Assembly: GCA_963971575.1 (NCBI GenBank)
Contig: OZ020618.1
Location: 4,776,501-4,840,500 of the forward strand
Source of the DNA: Liopterus haemorrhoidalis
Taxonomy: Eukaryota; Arthropoda; Insecta; Coleoptera; Dytiscidae
Reading direction: 5' to 3'
Length of the DNA stretch: 64,000 nucleotides
Within the stretch, counting starts at the first letter, position 1. The number at the start of each line of letters is the position of its first letter. Shown one piece after another: positions 40,884-52,996 of this stretch. The translations under genes were made by a program, and so were the position numbers. The notes beneath the pieces are model-generated. The model saw nothing but the letters and a program-made list of their open reading frames with translations, was not told where the DNA came from and did no database searches.

Positions 40884-41105
40884 TTAATTAATAGCTGTAC
40901 TATTGTTAATTAATAGTTTCTGCGGCGTTATAGTTTTTTCTTCTTTTATTTTTTCCGGGGTTGTTTTTTTTTCTGAATCCCTTTCTCCGACGTCACTGTC
41001 GGCGTGATGTGTGTATGCTACGGTACTTGCACTACGTATAGCGTGTACAGTTATAAATGTTGGGAGAAGCAGCGCTATCATGGCCAGTTCTCGACCGCAA
41101 ACCAT
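40884..41105 (-). CDS. Candidate small secreted protein or first exon
   Basis: On the minus strand the ATG at 41105, or more likely the second ATG at 41078, opens MIALLLPTFITVHAIRSAST, a plausible signal peptide. A hydrophilic Lys/Glu/Thr-rich segment follows (ERDSEKKTTPEKIKEEKTI) and TAA comes after 65-73 codons. GC content is higher than in the flanks, which mildly supports coding. There is no strong donor inside the frame and no homologue is recognised. It could be a short secreted peptide, a first exon, or chance. Confidence 0.35.
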   Translation of the reverse strand: MVCGRELAMIALLLPTFITVHAIRSASTVAYTHHADSDVGERDSEKKTTPEKIKEEKTITPQKLLINNSTAIN

Positions 41106-41452
41106 TCAACATTCGTCCAACACAACCACAACCACCAAAACAAACTTACATACACGCAAAATGAACTTATATTGTTCAAAATCAAAGTTAAATACAACAA
41201 ATTTGAACCAAAATATCTATAAACATGTTAAAAGATAAGATTAATAATTTTAAATGAAATGGTCTTTATTCGGTTGGAAATCTATCACATTAGGTAGAGT
41301 CGTCTTACTTAAGATTTCCTGTACCACTGTCGCAAATTTTTGAGTCAAGAAGTCCTTCTTTTACCTGGCCCTCTTCTGGTTTCGATTTTACCCTGCATAG
41401 CCAAATGTTTTATTGTCATATACAGAAACCTTATTTCATTCAGGCCCGGTAT
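41106..41452. other. Intergenic stretch, nothing recognised
   Basis: If 40884-41105 is real, its 5' UTR and promoter would lie here (minus strand). A CA-rich tract is near 41115-41160. No other signal. Confidence 0.35.
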
Positions 41453-42603
41453 TTCCAACCATAGATAAAATTAACTATCTATGGGATAAGTTGTTATCAA
41501 GGGAATAAACGATTTTTTGCGTATTTCCAATTATTTATCTATAGAATAACTAAGTTATCTATAGGATAAGTTATTCACACCGTGTAGGTACAGATAAATG
41601 TTATCCATTGGATAAAAATGACAGATTTTGACAGATAGGTGTCAAAAAACATTTTATTGATGAATATATGTACATAATATAAGCATATAACAGGTATTAT
41701 GTACATATTAGACATACCTACACTTTATATACATATTACATACACCTGTTTCCATTGTGTGTATACTATTTTATTGTACAATTACCTATATCAAAATAAA
41801 TTCAAAATAATTTAGTAATCTACTTTATACTGAAATAAAAAAAAATATTGTCGATTATTTTTAAATAATTTACATTTATTTTTAAAGAAAGAAATCATGT
41901 ACAATGATTTAGAAGATTTGCAAGCTGACGATGATGAAGAAATTGTAAAGTATATAGACCGCCCATACATAGTTCGTGTTAGACCAAATCATATGAACCA
42001 CTGGGATGAGAAAGAATTTATTAATCGATTTCGCTTAGCGAAAAATGCATTTAATATCCTGCTCCACCAAATACTACACCAATTAAAAAAAAAAAAAAAA
42101 ACGCTCGTATTTAATTTTCAATGTTTTTGGATTTCTATTCTGTATGCAGGATGCATTAAACATAATACAATTTTTTTCCCCAGGCCCCTTGTTTATCTTT
42201 TAGATTTACAGCGTCAGTAGCTTTATTTTGTATAACATTTTTACATTTTAACACAAGACTTACAAGTTGCCTTGTTTCGGAAATATTGAAATTTGCGCTT
42301 CTTGGGCGTTTATCGCACATTTTTCGGTACAAAATTTTGACAGTTGTCATTTATTTTGACAGTTGTATCTATCTCTCTTTTATTCGTGCGAGTCGCGTTA
42401 ATGTCTCTCTTTGTTTAAGATAACGCTACTAATACCAACTTAAAAAAACATTCGAAAATATTATTATCAATCAGAATAGCTATCTACGGGATAACTAGAG
42501 TTGGAAATACAGACAGCAATTTATCCTATTGACTATCAAGAGGATAATATTATCCCATTGATAGTTATTCTTATAGATAACAGTAAGGCGGAAATACCAG
42601 GCC
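41453..42603 (+). mobile_element. PIF/Harbinger element, non-autonomous
   Basis: The ends GGCCCGGTATTTCCAACC and, from the right, GGCCTGGTATTTCCGCC are inverted. Flanks TCA and TTA fit a mutated 3-bp (TNA) duplication. TATCTATRGGATAA motifs recur in both subterminal zones. A transposase N-terminus is present at 41897. Confidence 0.8.
41897..42094 (+). pseudogene. Harbinger (HARBI1-like) transposase N-terminal remnant
   Basis: The frame reads YIVRVRPNHMNHWDEKEFIN and RFRLAKNAF, the RPxxxxxWxxxEFxxRFRxxK block at the N-terminus of HARBI1-like nucleases. A poly(A) run follows at 42085-42103 and the catalytic domain is missing. Confidence 0.75.
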
Positions 42604-43450
42604 TTAATAAAAAAATAAAAAAGTCATTCAGTTTTTAAATGGTAACACGAATTTTATATTAAAATTAAATTAAATAAAAAGAAGATTAATACATATAGCA
42701 CCAAGTTTGTTTTTCATTTATTCTACAGATTTCAAGTAAAAACCTTTATAAATACGAACAGGCGAACTAAAACGATATGGATTCGTAAATATTCTGTTAT
42801 GTTATTTTTTAATCTTTTGGTCTTTCAAAAGGCCAAAGGATGTTCTTCTCTATCATTCTATCCTGAAAATACTTTAGTATATTAGAAAATATTTATACCT
42901 ACATTTCATAAGCTTACAGATAATCCTTTGATATATTTGTAAAATATTTTTCTAAAAACTGTCCTATGGTATTTGATAATATTTCTTTTCATGATCCTAA
43001 TACCGTGGGACAAATTGTTAATAATTTATAATTTAAGAGATCTGACAGTCACACGACCTACGCATATTTACCTACATATTATGTATCATAATAACTAAAT
43101 TCCAAGACATAATAACTATGGTAATGAACCAGAGCAACCGAACAACTCAGTTACAGATTAACAGAAATGTAAAGTAGATATACTACGTTCCACGGAATTG
43201 GATACACCGCAGATTAGAATAATAAATAAATAACTGTGTCTGTTACACGAAATTTGTACAATGATACAATGTGGGAAAAGACAAATCTGGTTATTTTGGT
43301 TACTTTTATAGTGTATTACTGACATTAAATGTTATTTTTTTTTTCTTTACACAATAAAACAGACCAGATTTGTTGATTATGATCATTATATTGTTAGATC
43401 ATTTCCATAATGACATATATCAAATGGAATGACATATTAAGAAAGTAACA
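42604..43450. other. Intergenic AT-rich stretch, nothing recognised
   Basis: No coding frame, RNA gene or repeat end identified. Confidence 0.45.
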
Positions 43451-44499
43451 TTTTTAGGGTTTTGTAGGTATGACCAAAAAACCCTTATACCGTCATTTTG
43501 TCGTCTGTCTGTCTGTCTGTCTGTCTGTCTGTATGTTCGGTAAAAATTGTAGCCAAACGGCTAAATCTAGAGAGTTGAAATTTGGCATGCTTATACAACT
43601 CTTTGACCCGCACATAGGAAAAATACTAAAACATCTAAAAAACATATCCCCCTAAAAATATAAACAAATATGTGCTCATCGAAAAAAAAATTTTTTTCAA
43701 AAATTCTGAGTAGGGTATCAAATGAAAGCCCTTAGTACGTGGATTAAGGATCAAAATCTTATTTTTGCAAAATAAATTATTTTGATGCGATTTTTGCCAA
43801 AATTGTGCAAAAAAAATTTTTGTCCCACACCCTGTAGCCAAGATGGTTTAAACTAAAAATCTGGAAAAATTCTAAGTAATGTACATTAGTGTGAACCGGA
43901 ATAGTACAACAGGAATTTTTGATCAGATTATGTTTTCGGAAAATAACGCATTTTTTGTTTTTAACTACAATATGTTAAATATTTATTCCTCTATTTAACA
44001 CAGTAAACGAGTGAACGTCCGTAGTCCAGTGGTAGCGTTCTCGCTTCAGTTGCAAACCACTGTTCGATTCCCGTCAATCTTTATTTTTTCTGTTTTTTTT
44101 TTTTTGTATTTTGTTTAAGTTATTTTGTCGAAATTCTAGTTATATTTTGGCAAATATTGCATTTAGTTTTTAAAAGCGTAAATATAATAACCAGTGGGAC
44201 GTGTTGAAATTATAATTTAATTCTATGTTTGAATGTATACGAAATCAGAGGGGCGGATTGTTTATGACTTAAACAACCAATGGAAGCCGTAGGTGCAATT
44301 TTCAAAATATTAATGAACCTTGCTATATAAAAAAAATATTTAGAAACCCAAATAATGGTATTAGGTATCCGAATTAAAATTAATAAAAAAATATTTTAAC
44401 ATAAAATTTATTTTGGCATCCCAAATAATCATCATTCACTTACTAAATACCTGTGAAACCCTGAAGCGTGTGAAAATTCACACTTCACATAAATTTTTT
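43451..44499 (+). mobile_element. Family A Helentron-like element (copy A3)
   Basis: It has all family A landmarks: TTTTTAGGGTTTTGTAGGTA start, (GTCT)n of about seven units, GCCAAACGGCTAAATCTAGA core, GGGTATCAAATGAAAGCCCT block, tRNA-like cassette at 44015-44076, TACCTGTGAAACCCT subterminal repeat, GTGTGAAAATTCACAC hairpin and terminal T-run. About 1049 bp. Confidence 0.8.
44015..44076 (+). ncRNA. tRNA-like Pol III cassette in copy A3
   Basis: Box A TAGTCCAGTGG (44022-44032) and box B TGTTCGATTCC (44061-44071) are followed within 20 bases by TTTATTTTTTC. The part CAGTGGTAGCGTTCTCGCTT is shared with the cassette at 54534 and is reminiscent of tRNA-Gly. It is too short for a full cloverleaf. 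Confidence 0.45.
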
Positions 44500-45394
44500 A
44501 ATACCAAAATGACATACAATTTCAAAGGTGCAAACTATTAAGATTTTAATTTTTTAATGTTTAAATCAAAACTTCCTTTTAGTTTGTTTTTACAAAAGTA
44601 AACAGCATACATAAACTTATACCTCCGATAGTTTTTCCTCTGCTCATTCGAGGTTTGTAAAAGCGGCCTTAAGATGATCTTAGTAGCAATATGTTAATCA
44701 TCTTATAGAGTTTGCATTCCATTATTTTTTATGCACACCATAAAAATTGAAAGTTACAGGAAAGACTAAGAGCGGAAGTGACTATCTTATATTCCCTAGC
44801 AGATGTCAAATAATGTCTGAGATAATGTCGTTGTCTTCCGTAAGTTAATTATAAGATAAAATTTCCTGTCTTTGGAATTTAATCTGATTTTGTGAATTTT
44901 TACAATTTTCACTAGGAAAGTTAACCATTTTTTGGTAATAAAGCACTTGACCGACTTTCTATTGTTCATTTTGGACGATATTTGAATTTCTGTAAGCATT
45001 GAAGCATTTTAGTTAAACCATTAAGAAAATTGTATGTCTGTACTGGGATTCGAACCAGAAAACCACTGCAAAATAACTTTCAGCATCAATTCTGGCTTGA
45101 AAAAGACGAAAAAGAAAAAGTATTAGACTTTTCAAGGATTCTATCCTTTCTAACTTCCCGTATTTCAATTTTTAACTTTTAGATTTGTCCTAAGCAAATG
45201 TATCAATTGTATAATTAATATGTAAATAAATTATTATTAATAAAATAATAATTATGTCATTTTTATTTTTAAACTTACCCCAGTAAGGTTTATACCCATG
45301 GGTAACTTATTTTTCAAGTTGTTTCTACAGTATAGACATCTAAATATTGCCATCTAGTGGTCGTTTGTAAAAACATAAAAGGTAACCCTCGTGC
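44500..45394. other. Intergenic stretch, short shared repeat at its end
   Basis: AATATTGCCATCTAGTGGTC followed by TTTGTAAAAACATAAAAGGT (45343-45385) recurs at 50953-50995. Otherwise nothing is recognised. Confidence 0.45.
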
Positions 45395-46684
45395 AACAGC
45401 ATTTAGTAATAATTCTTTCTTTATTTCCTCTAGGGCTTGCGGCGTTTAGGGTTTTAGCTACTACATTCGAATAGAAATAATCATAATAATACAATTTATG
45501 AATTTCTTTCTTCTTCAATCTTTCTCCGGTGTCCCCCTCTTTCTTCCAATTCTCTTTTCGACTTCCGTCTCCGGTCTCCTTCCTTCTTGACTCCAGTTCT
45601 TCCTCCCTTCTATCGTCTCTTTTTCGCTTCTCTTCCCTCTCTTCCTTCCTCCTCCTTTGCATCTCTCTTCCTTCCTGTTCTCAGTTTTGCCTTACCTCTC
45701 CGCATTCCTTCCTTCTTTCCTCGAGTACTCTCGCCCATCTTTCTCCCTTTCCTTCTTCACTCAACAGCTCCACATCATTTTATCATCTTTCCACACCTTT
45801 TTGTTGGATGTTCCAAGGATTCTTCCTCCTCCCTACACATTCTGCATAGTCTATCCTCTGGTTTTGCCCAATACCTATTACTCCGTTCTTCATTACCACA
45901 TCTTAATCTGGCAATCCTCCTATTTCTGTCCTCTGCCTTTTCTCTCCTCCCTTTCAAATATTTAGGTATTCCTACCGTCCTTATCTCTCTATACCTTTTC
46001 ACATTTACCTCTCCTGCTCCTGTACCTCCTTGCCTCTCCTCCTCAATTCTTCTACTATGTGTCTTCCTCCGTTTCTCTTTCGCTCAGCTTCCCTTGTGTC
46101 CATCCCACATCTCCAATAGTACTATTTCCTTGTTTCTCCCCATTCCGACAGTTTACCCTTTTGTTCTTCATTCATTCTTTCTTCCCAGCATTCTCTTAAT
46201 ATCTTCCTTCTTTCGTCCTTTCTGATTTTCTCCTCATACTTCGCTGCCCTCGCCCCGGATCCCACTCGTAACTTTTCCCTCTTCATTTCCTCCCTCACTA
46301 TATATCCTGGTGTCGTTCTGTCTAAACCCATAATCCATCTCATGAATCCCTCTTGTACCCTTTCTACTATCTCCCATTCCTTCCAATTCCAGATCTCTAC
46401 TCCGTTCATGTGTGTGCTCTTCACAATCACGTCAAGTAATTTCATCCTCCACTTAATATCGTTGTTAAACCTCCTCTCTCCTATGCTCCATAGCTTCCCC
46501 ATAACCATTCTTGCTTTCTTCACTCTTTCCTTAACGTCCTGCTCTGCCCTGTTGTTCCTCGTTAGAACGTATCCGAGGTACTTCGTACTTTTCACTTCTT
46601 CAATTTCTGTCCCTGTCCATTTCCATCTTATTTTGTTTCTCTTTCCTCCCCTCTTTCCCAACACAGCATTTAGTATGTTTCATT
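45395..46684 (-). pseudogene. Non-LTR retrotransposon, 3' part (RT C-terminus and zinc motif)
   Basis: The minus-strand frame from 46664 to 46122 reads TKYLGYVLTRN, then ERVKKARMVMGKLWSIGERR, NGVEIWNWKEWEIVERVQEG and FMRWIMGLDRTTPGYIVREE, the thumb/connection region after the RT of insect LINEs. A second frame (46002-45775) gives RIARLRCGNEERSNRYW and CRMCREEEESLEHPTKRC, the terminal zinc motif. The 5' part (endonuclease, RT palm) is missing, and the tail is purine-rich. Its pyrimidine-rich complement produces several spurious Ser/Phe/Leu-rich plus-strand frames. Confidence 0.8.
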
Positions 46685-47487
46685 AATTTGATGAATGTTA
46701 TTTGAATTTTGTGCATGCTACTCTTAGTTGTACATTTTCTTAATTGTATTGATTATAGTTTGAGTTTTGATTGCTTATGAATCTTAAGTATTATAAGAAA
46801 TATGGGAATACTTCGAGTTATTAAATTTCTTTTGTACATTCTCCCATCTATTTACCATTGAACAAAGGCTAACAAGACAGAAAATGAGTTAGTCGTGTCA
46901 ACTTGTATTGTTAAAAGCACTCTAACAGAGAATACTTTCCCAATATGGTGTTGTCGTGTGAAAAGTGTAAAATATCTCGACTTCCCTTTTAAATAGTTGC
47001 GGTCAAATGTCACCAATCTCTCTTGACCTAAACATTTTTATTAAAAATTCCAATTTTATTATTAAAATTCCAAAGAAAATCTACTTTCGAGAAGAATATT
47101 TTTACTTTCCTATTTAGGTATTTACTTTTTTAGTTCAGCAGAAAACCTTTATAAGTAAATTAATGTTAATTCAACCGTTTTTTACTTTGAAGTATTTTTT
47201 TGCTGACAAGGACTTAAATTAGATTAAGTCCGAATCTTTTACCTATCAAACAGATGAATAAAATACAATTTAATACATTTTCAGTACAACCAAAAGAATA
47301 CATAATACACAGAGAATGAAATCAATGTAACAGAAAAATATAGAAGATAGTGTAGCCATCTATTATACAATAATAAAACTAAACATACCACCAATATAAC
47401 AATATGTTCTTAATACGAGGACGGTTTATATTTAACCTTCATTTTTCTGGTTGATAAAAATGATTAATTAACAATATGTTATTGTGC
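46685..47487. other. Intergenic AT-rich stretch, nothing recognised
   Basis: No gene, RNA gene or repeat boundary seen. Confidence 0.45.
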
Positions 47488-47646
47488 ATGACCGAATGGC
47501 GGGCAGTGTTAACAATTAACGGAATGAAAATGAAAACTCCTTTAAGCTTACTTCGAGCCTTTCAGCTTCTGCTGTCCTAGATTTTTACTAACTAAATCCA
47601 ACCTGTCATTGGCCAGTCGTTGTTAATACTGCCCGCATTCGGTCAT
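47488..47646. mobile_element. Short MITE with about 28-bp inverted repeats
   Basis: ATGACCGAATGGCGGGCAGT at the left is mirrored from the right by ATGACCGAATGCGGGCAGTA, and the homology extends to TTAACAA. It is 159 bp in length. The superfamily is not clear from the ends. Confidence 0.75.
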
Positions 47647-49263
47647 TGACCTTAACAGTGTACATATTTTGTTAGAAAAAATAAAAGACAAATATGAAAA
47701 TGGTTCATAAAAATAGAAAAACAGTTTGTATTTATTATTTTATAAATACAAATATAAATATCTCTGAAATAAACTGTTATAACTAGTTATTATATGAAAT
47801 AACATGAAATAACTTAAATTTTAATTTTTCAATTAAATGTTCTATAAATAACAAGAGTTTAATAGTTTATTTTGCTTATTTTTGTTTAAAAAAAATGTAT
47901 TAATTGGTTTTGGTAGTTAGTTTATTTTAGAGATGTTTTGTTTCTGTTTTTATTGTTTTCAAAGCTTGCTACGTTCAACTTTGTAAAACTTATGTTGATT
48001 ATTATTTTGTAAATAAATGGTCGCCATTTTGAAATGGTTAACATAAAAATATGACTTTTTGTTGTCATTGTATAGCTAATTTAATGTACTTTTAGGAAAA
48101 AAATATAAAATTATCGATTCCTTATGATAGATCAAAAGTTGACATCATTTACGGTGAAACCGGAAGTGCCTCAGAATTCTTATAGTAACCTTTAGATGGG
48201 CCTTTTTGTCTAGTTTAACTTTTGTTATAAAGATTTTTTGTACCTTTACAAATAAAGGAGATTTTCGGGGTGCCCCGTTTCAAACAAACATCCTGTATAT
48301 GTATGTACATATTAAACATTTAAATATGTATTAATGTATTTTTTTTTCTATATTCCCGCATTCATTGTTTTCCCACATCCATAGTTTATTTCAATAGGTC
48401 CCTTCAAAAACGTAATTTAAAAACATAGAAATTCTGAGCGTTAATTTTTAAACTCCATTACTGACGTCATCAAAATGGCTACCAAACCATCAGCTGATTG
48501 TAGTCTACAACAATGTTTAAAATGTTTTTTTTTTTTTTTTTTTATTGATTTATTTATTCTAACTTATAAATAAACTTATAAAAAAAACTTATAAATAATA
48601 TTCTAGTTATATTTAATGTTTTGCAAAAATATATTTAATATTTTTACAGTTTTTATATTTGTTAACATTGCCTGTATGTCAAGCTCTTATTATGTTTTGT
48701 AAATAAAGACATATGACCAGTTAATTATCGATACTAGAGTAGGTCGACTAAAAACTGTTACACACAAAATTAGATACTTTTTACAATAAAGTACAAAAAG
48801 TCGATACCACTACACTCCGACATATCCAACGGCAAAAGATTCCAATATATTTTATTTGTGTTTACACTAGTCCACCATTTTCCTTAAAAACAATTTAGGG
48901 AAAAAACGTCAGAAAATAAGGATTAAGGGGTCTATTTTGTAAAATTATTTAATTTATGAAACGCTGTTTAAATTTTGTTTATATGCTACCCTTTAGATGT
49001 ATATTTTATTAATTTCACTGTATGCTGTTTGATTCTTGGTTTCTTACGAACACCTCTCGAAAAATCCATTCGCACTGTAGTCAAATGCCCACTTCGCATA
49101 CTTTTAGCCTTTGCAGCTCCAAAAGTAAGTATTTTGCAGTTACCCCCACTCAATGCCAATCGCGGTGTTACAATAATTCTTATCACGTGTTCCGCATAAC
49201 GTCATCTCATGTCTTGGAAGTATCACAAATTGCTAGAGCTGTTATACCACCATGTTAAATAGA
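47647..49263. other. Intergenic AT-rich stretch, nothing recognised
   Basis: Poly(T) at 48527-48542; a GGGGTGCCCCGTTTCAAACA phrase near 48270 looks like a transposon end without a partner. No coding frame is credible. Confidence 0.4.
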
Positions 49264-49375
49264 CCAGTGTTTCTCAACTGATCGTCCGCGGACTACTGGT
49301 GGTCCTTAGTAAATTTTTTGTGGTCCGCAAATGGCTTATAAATTATTATTTTTGAGATTTTTTGTTAATTTTTTT
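49264..49375 (+). mobile_element. hAT left-end fragment
   Basis: CAGTGTTTCTCAACTGATCG and GTCCGCGGACTACTGGTGGT match the ends at 18940 and 59317. The right end is missing. Confidence 0.6.
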
Positions 49376-49485
49376 ATGAACTTTCGTTCCTTGCACCAAT
49401 AACACGGGCTTGGTTTGAGCTTTGGTCAAATTATGCGGAATCCATCAGGAATAGATCTTTTTCACAGCTAAATGTTCAAGCAAAA

Positions 49486-49803
49486 TCAATGTATTGCGGT
49501 CTGCGATATGCCAAAGGATGCCTCTATCTCACGGTAAGTCACATGCCGATCTTCTTCAATCATTTTGCGAACAGCATCGATGTTTTTTTGAATCACAGCC
49601 GATTTTGGTCGACCTTCATGAGATTCATCACTGACGGACGCACGACCACGACGAAATTCTGCAAACCAATTGTAAACAGTCTTTTCTGATGGTGCTTTAT
49701 TACCAAAAGTTGAACGAAGCGAATCTATGCATTGTTGTTGAGTTAGGCCTTTACTAAAATCGTAAAAAATCATCCAACGAAAACTTTCACGAGTAATATC
49801 CAT
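49486..49803 (-). pseudogene. mariner transposase N-terminal half
   Basis: The ATG at 49803 (-) opens a frame with FRWMIFYDFSKGLTQQQCID, SEKTVYNWFAEFRRGRASVS, ESHEGRPKSAV and DRHVTYREIEASFGISQTAI, the two helix-turn-helix motifs with linker of mariner-type transposases. It stops before the catalytic domain. The family A copy A4 is inserted directly at its start codon. Confidence 0.85.
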
Positions 49804-50850
49804 TTTTAGGGTTTTGTAGGTATAACAAAAAAACCTTATACCGTCATTTTGTCGTCTGTCTGTCTGTCTGTCTGTCTGTCTGTTCGGTAAAAATTGTAGC
49901 CAAACGGCTAAACCTAGAGAGTTTAAATTTGGCATGCTTATACACCTCTTTGACCCGCACATAGGAAAAATACTAAAACATCTAAAAAACATATACCCCT
50001 ACAAATATAAACAAGTATGTGCTCATCGAAAACAAAAATATTTTTTTTAAATTCTGAGTAGGGTATCAAATGAAAGCCCTTAGTACGTGGATTAACGATC
50101 AAATTTTTATTTTTGCAAAATAAATTATTTTGATGCGATTTTTGCTAAAATTCGTGCAAAAAAATTTTGTCCCACACCCTGTAGCCCAGATGGTTTAAAC
50201 TAAAAATCTAAAAAAATTCTAAGTAATATATATTGGTGTGAACCGAAATAGTACAACAGGAATTTTTGATCAGATTATGTTTTCGGAAAATAACGCATTT
50301 TTTGTGCGTTTAACTAAAATATGTTAAATATTTAATTCGCTATGTAACAAACAAGATCAGTAGCTCTAATAGCGTAGTTGGTTTTGTCGTGGGCTTTGTA
50401 ATTTGCAAACTAGAGTTCGAATCCTGTTAATTTTGTTTTTTCTGTTTTTTTTTGCATTTTTATTTTGTCTAAATTATTTTGTCAAAATCCTAGTTATATT
50501 TTGGTAAATGTTGCATTTAATTTTTAAAAGCATAAATTTATTAACCAGTGGGAAGTGTTGAAATTATAATTTAATTCTGTTTGACGAAATCAGAGGGCGG
50601 GGCTTATGATTTAAGCAACCAATGGAAGCCATAGGCGCAATTTTCAAAATCTTAATGAACCTTGCTATATAAAAAAAATACTGCACATATTTAAAAACTT
50701 AAATAATGGTATTAGGCATTCGAATTAAAATTCATAAAAATATATTTTGACATAAAATTTGTTTTGGCATCCCAAATAATCATCATTCAGTTACTAAATA
50801 CCTGCAAAACCCAGAAATGTGTGAAAATTCACACTTCACATCAATTTTTT
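49803..50850 (+). mobile_element. Family A Helentron-like element (copy A4)
   Basis: Full landmarks: TTTTTAGGGTTTTGTAGGTA, (GTCT)n, GCCAAACGGCTAAACCTAGA, GGGTATCAAATGAAAGCCCT, cassette at 50361-50430, TACCTGCAAAACCCA, GTGTGAAAATTCACAC and a terminal T-run. About 1048 bp. It lies against the 5' end of a mariner remnant. Confidence 0.8.
50361..50430 (+). ncRNA. tRNA-like Pol III cassette in copy A4
   Basis: Box A TAGCGTAGTTGG (50370-50381) and box B AGTTCGAATCC (50414-50424) are followed by TTTTGTTTTTT. The middle reads GGGCTTTGTAATTTGC, like a tRNA-Thr(UGU) anticodon arm with decayed pairing. It differs from the cassettes of the other copies. Confidence 0.45.
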
Positions 50851-51599
50851 CACAAACTTTGTTTTTTTTAACGCTCACTGTCACTACTACTCGGTTAATA
50901 AGCTGCCACTGAAAAAATATCAAATTTTACGAATATAGTAAGGACACATTTCAATATTGCCATCTAGTGGTCATTTGTAAAAACATAAAAGGTAACCCTT
51001 GTACCATCCATTTATCCGTACTGTTTTTGTTGTTTTTTTTTAATACAAAAGAACACTTTCAAAAAAATCTATGATTCTGTACATTATAAGTAATAAAATC
51101 ATACAACATTAGACTGTAAATTGACAATTTTTTAACATACTTGTATTGTTTTGTGAGTAAAGAAAGTCGGAAGTGTTTTTCCCTTGTTGAATCATGTATT
51201 ATGACCTGAATCAAGTCAAATATAACATTGTTCTTGTGAATTACAATATATAATGTTCTTAGTTTTGTCAGAATAACTGGGTCAGTGCATTGAATCGCTT
51301 CGCTCGGTCATCCGCTTCATTAACATATATATTATGGAGAATTTCAGAGTTATTACGTAGAATGTAGGTAAGGAAAAGTTTGCAAATTGGGATTCTTAAA
51401 CAAGAAATTAAAAAATATATATTTTAGCATTAAAGTCGACGGATGTTTAAAGATAGTCGAAGAATGACTGTATACCAGTGCTTTACAACCGGTGTTCGTA
51501 CCCGGAAATCACGAACATGTAGAAAGAATGTTGCTGGCGACTATAAGTGCTGGCAAACCAGGGCCGACCATCGAAAATAAATATCTGTTTGTTTTCATA
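50851..51599. other. Intergenic stretch with short repeats
   Basis: It includes the second copy of the AATATTGCCATCTAGTGGTC repeat (50953) and a hAT-like end CAGTGCTTTACAACCGGTGT (51478). No gene. Confidence 0.4.
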
Positions 51600-52994
51600 C
51601 AGTGAACTTATTTTTTAATACAACATGTACTATGTCATTACCATGGATACAGTTTTTGACAGCAATATAAATCGTGTTCATTTTCATTTGCAACATAGAC
51701 AATTACTGTGTATACTTTTGCTCATTGCTGATTTAAAAATTAATCAACATGTATACAGATGAAGAAAAAATAATGATGGTAATTTGGTATAACTCCCAAA
51801 TGAGTTTAAGAGAAGTTTCCGCTGTATTTAGTGCAACTTATCCAGATCAGCCAATACCAAATCCCTCAACAATTTCAAGACTAGTTAATAAATTTTATCG
51901 CGAAGGATGTCTTAAGACAAAACATAATAAAAAAAAAGAACAACATCCCACGTGCTTACAGAAGAGAAGCAGTTGGAAATATTATTACAAGTGGAAGAAA
52001 ACAATCAAAATACTTTAAGATCAATTGCACAAACCGTTGGTGTCAGTATTGGATCTGTTTTTAACTTCTTAAAAAAAGAAAAGTTTCGATCATACAAATT
52101 TCAAAATCATCAAGATCTGTTAGAAAGGGACGCAGCAGTACGTATGGATTTTTGTTTTGAAAATTTTGAAAAAATTAATTCCGACCCAACAATGCTTCAA
52201 AGAATTTTATTTGCTGACGAAGCAACGTTTACTCTAAATGGTGAAGTGCACAGACAAAATTTTAGGTACTGGGGTCGAGTAAATTTACATTTTTTTCATT
52301 CCTCCCGAACTCAAAGGCCGCAAAAATTAAATGTTTGGGCAGTGATAATAGGAACCAATATTATAGGGCCTTTTTTATTGACGGTAACCTTAATGCCGCA
52401 AATTATCTAGCTCTTTTGCAAAACCAAATATTACCTGCGTTGCGAAACCTGAATATTAATGGACAAGTATGGTTTCAACATGATGGCACACAAGTCCATT
52501 ATTTTAGAATAGTTAAAGAATATTTATATAGAACTTTCCCAAATAGCTGGATTGGAAGAGGAGGGTCGATGAATTGGCCAGCGAGATCTCCGGATTTGAC
52601 ACCCAATGATTTTTTTTATTGGGGATATTAAAGGCCAAAGTATATAATGGAGAACTTAGGGATGTTGCTGAACTGCAAGACAAAATTGTTCAAGCATCCA
52701 ACTATATACCTCAAGAGCAATTGCTGAATGTTTTGAATCATTTTTATGATCGCTTAACATTTTGTATGCAAGTAAACAAAGAAACTTTTGAACATTTATT
52801 ATAAGTTTTTATTAGTTATTTATTTATTATTATTATTTTTTTTAATTTGTATTTTCAATAAAATATTTTGATTTTGCTAGTAAATATGGTTTTTTCTATG
52901 TTGCAAATGAAAATGAACACGATTTATATTGCTGTCAAAAACTGTATTCATGGTAATGACATAGTATATGTTGCATTAATAAATAAATTCACTG
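51600..52994 (+). mobile_element. Tc1/mariner-superfamily element with about 99-bp inverted repeats
   Basis: CAGTGAACTTATTTTTTAAT... at the left and the reverse of ...AAATTCACTG at the right agree over about 99 bases with roughly 5 mismatches, and TA flanks both ends. The 1395-bp element contains one transposase broken by three one-base shifts. A truncated relative is at 34309-35222. By my count 41 residues separate the last two catalytic acidic residues, which suggests the DD41D group. Confidence 0.92.
51749..52804 (+). pseudogene. Transposase of the 51600 element, three frameshifts
   Basis: The ATG at 51749 opens an HTH region (MYTDEEKIMMVIWYNSQMSL; ISRLVNKFYREGC) of the DUF4817 kind. The frame shifts near 51930 in an A-run, continues with a second HTH (SIAQTVGVSIGSVFNFLKKE) and the first catalytic block (LFADEATFTLNGE). 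It shifts again near 52372 in a T-run before WFQHDGTQVHYF and NWPARSPDLTPNDFFYWGY, and once more near 52625 before the C-terminus, ending in TAA at 52802. Comparison with 34309-35222 shows single-base differences at these places. Either the element is freshly broken or the shifts are sequencing errors. Confidence 0.88.
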
Positions 52995-52996
52995 TA

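Noticed and set aside
43495..43540. GTCTGTCTGT tracts and their QTDRQTDR-type translations as coding sequence or as a CRISPR array
   Set aside because: They are the microsatellite part of family A and B repeats, vary in unit number between copies, and have no spacers; the ORFs over them are by-products.
45529..46225. Long plus-strand Ser/Phe/Leu/Pro-rich ORFs
   Set aside because: They are the pyrimidine-rich complement of the minus-strand LINE frames, which carry recognisable RT-associated and zinc motifs.
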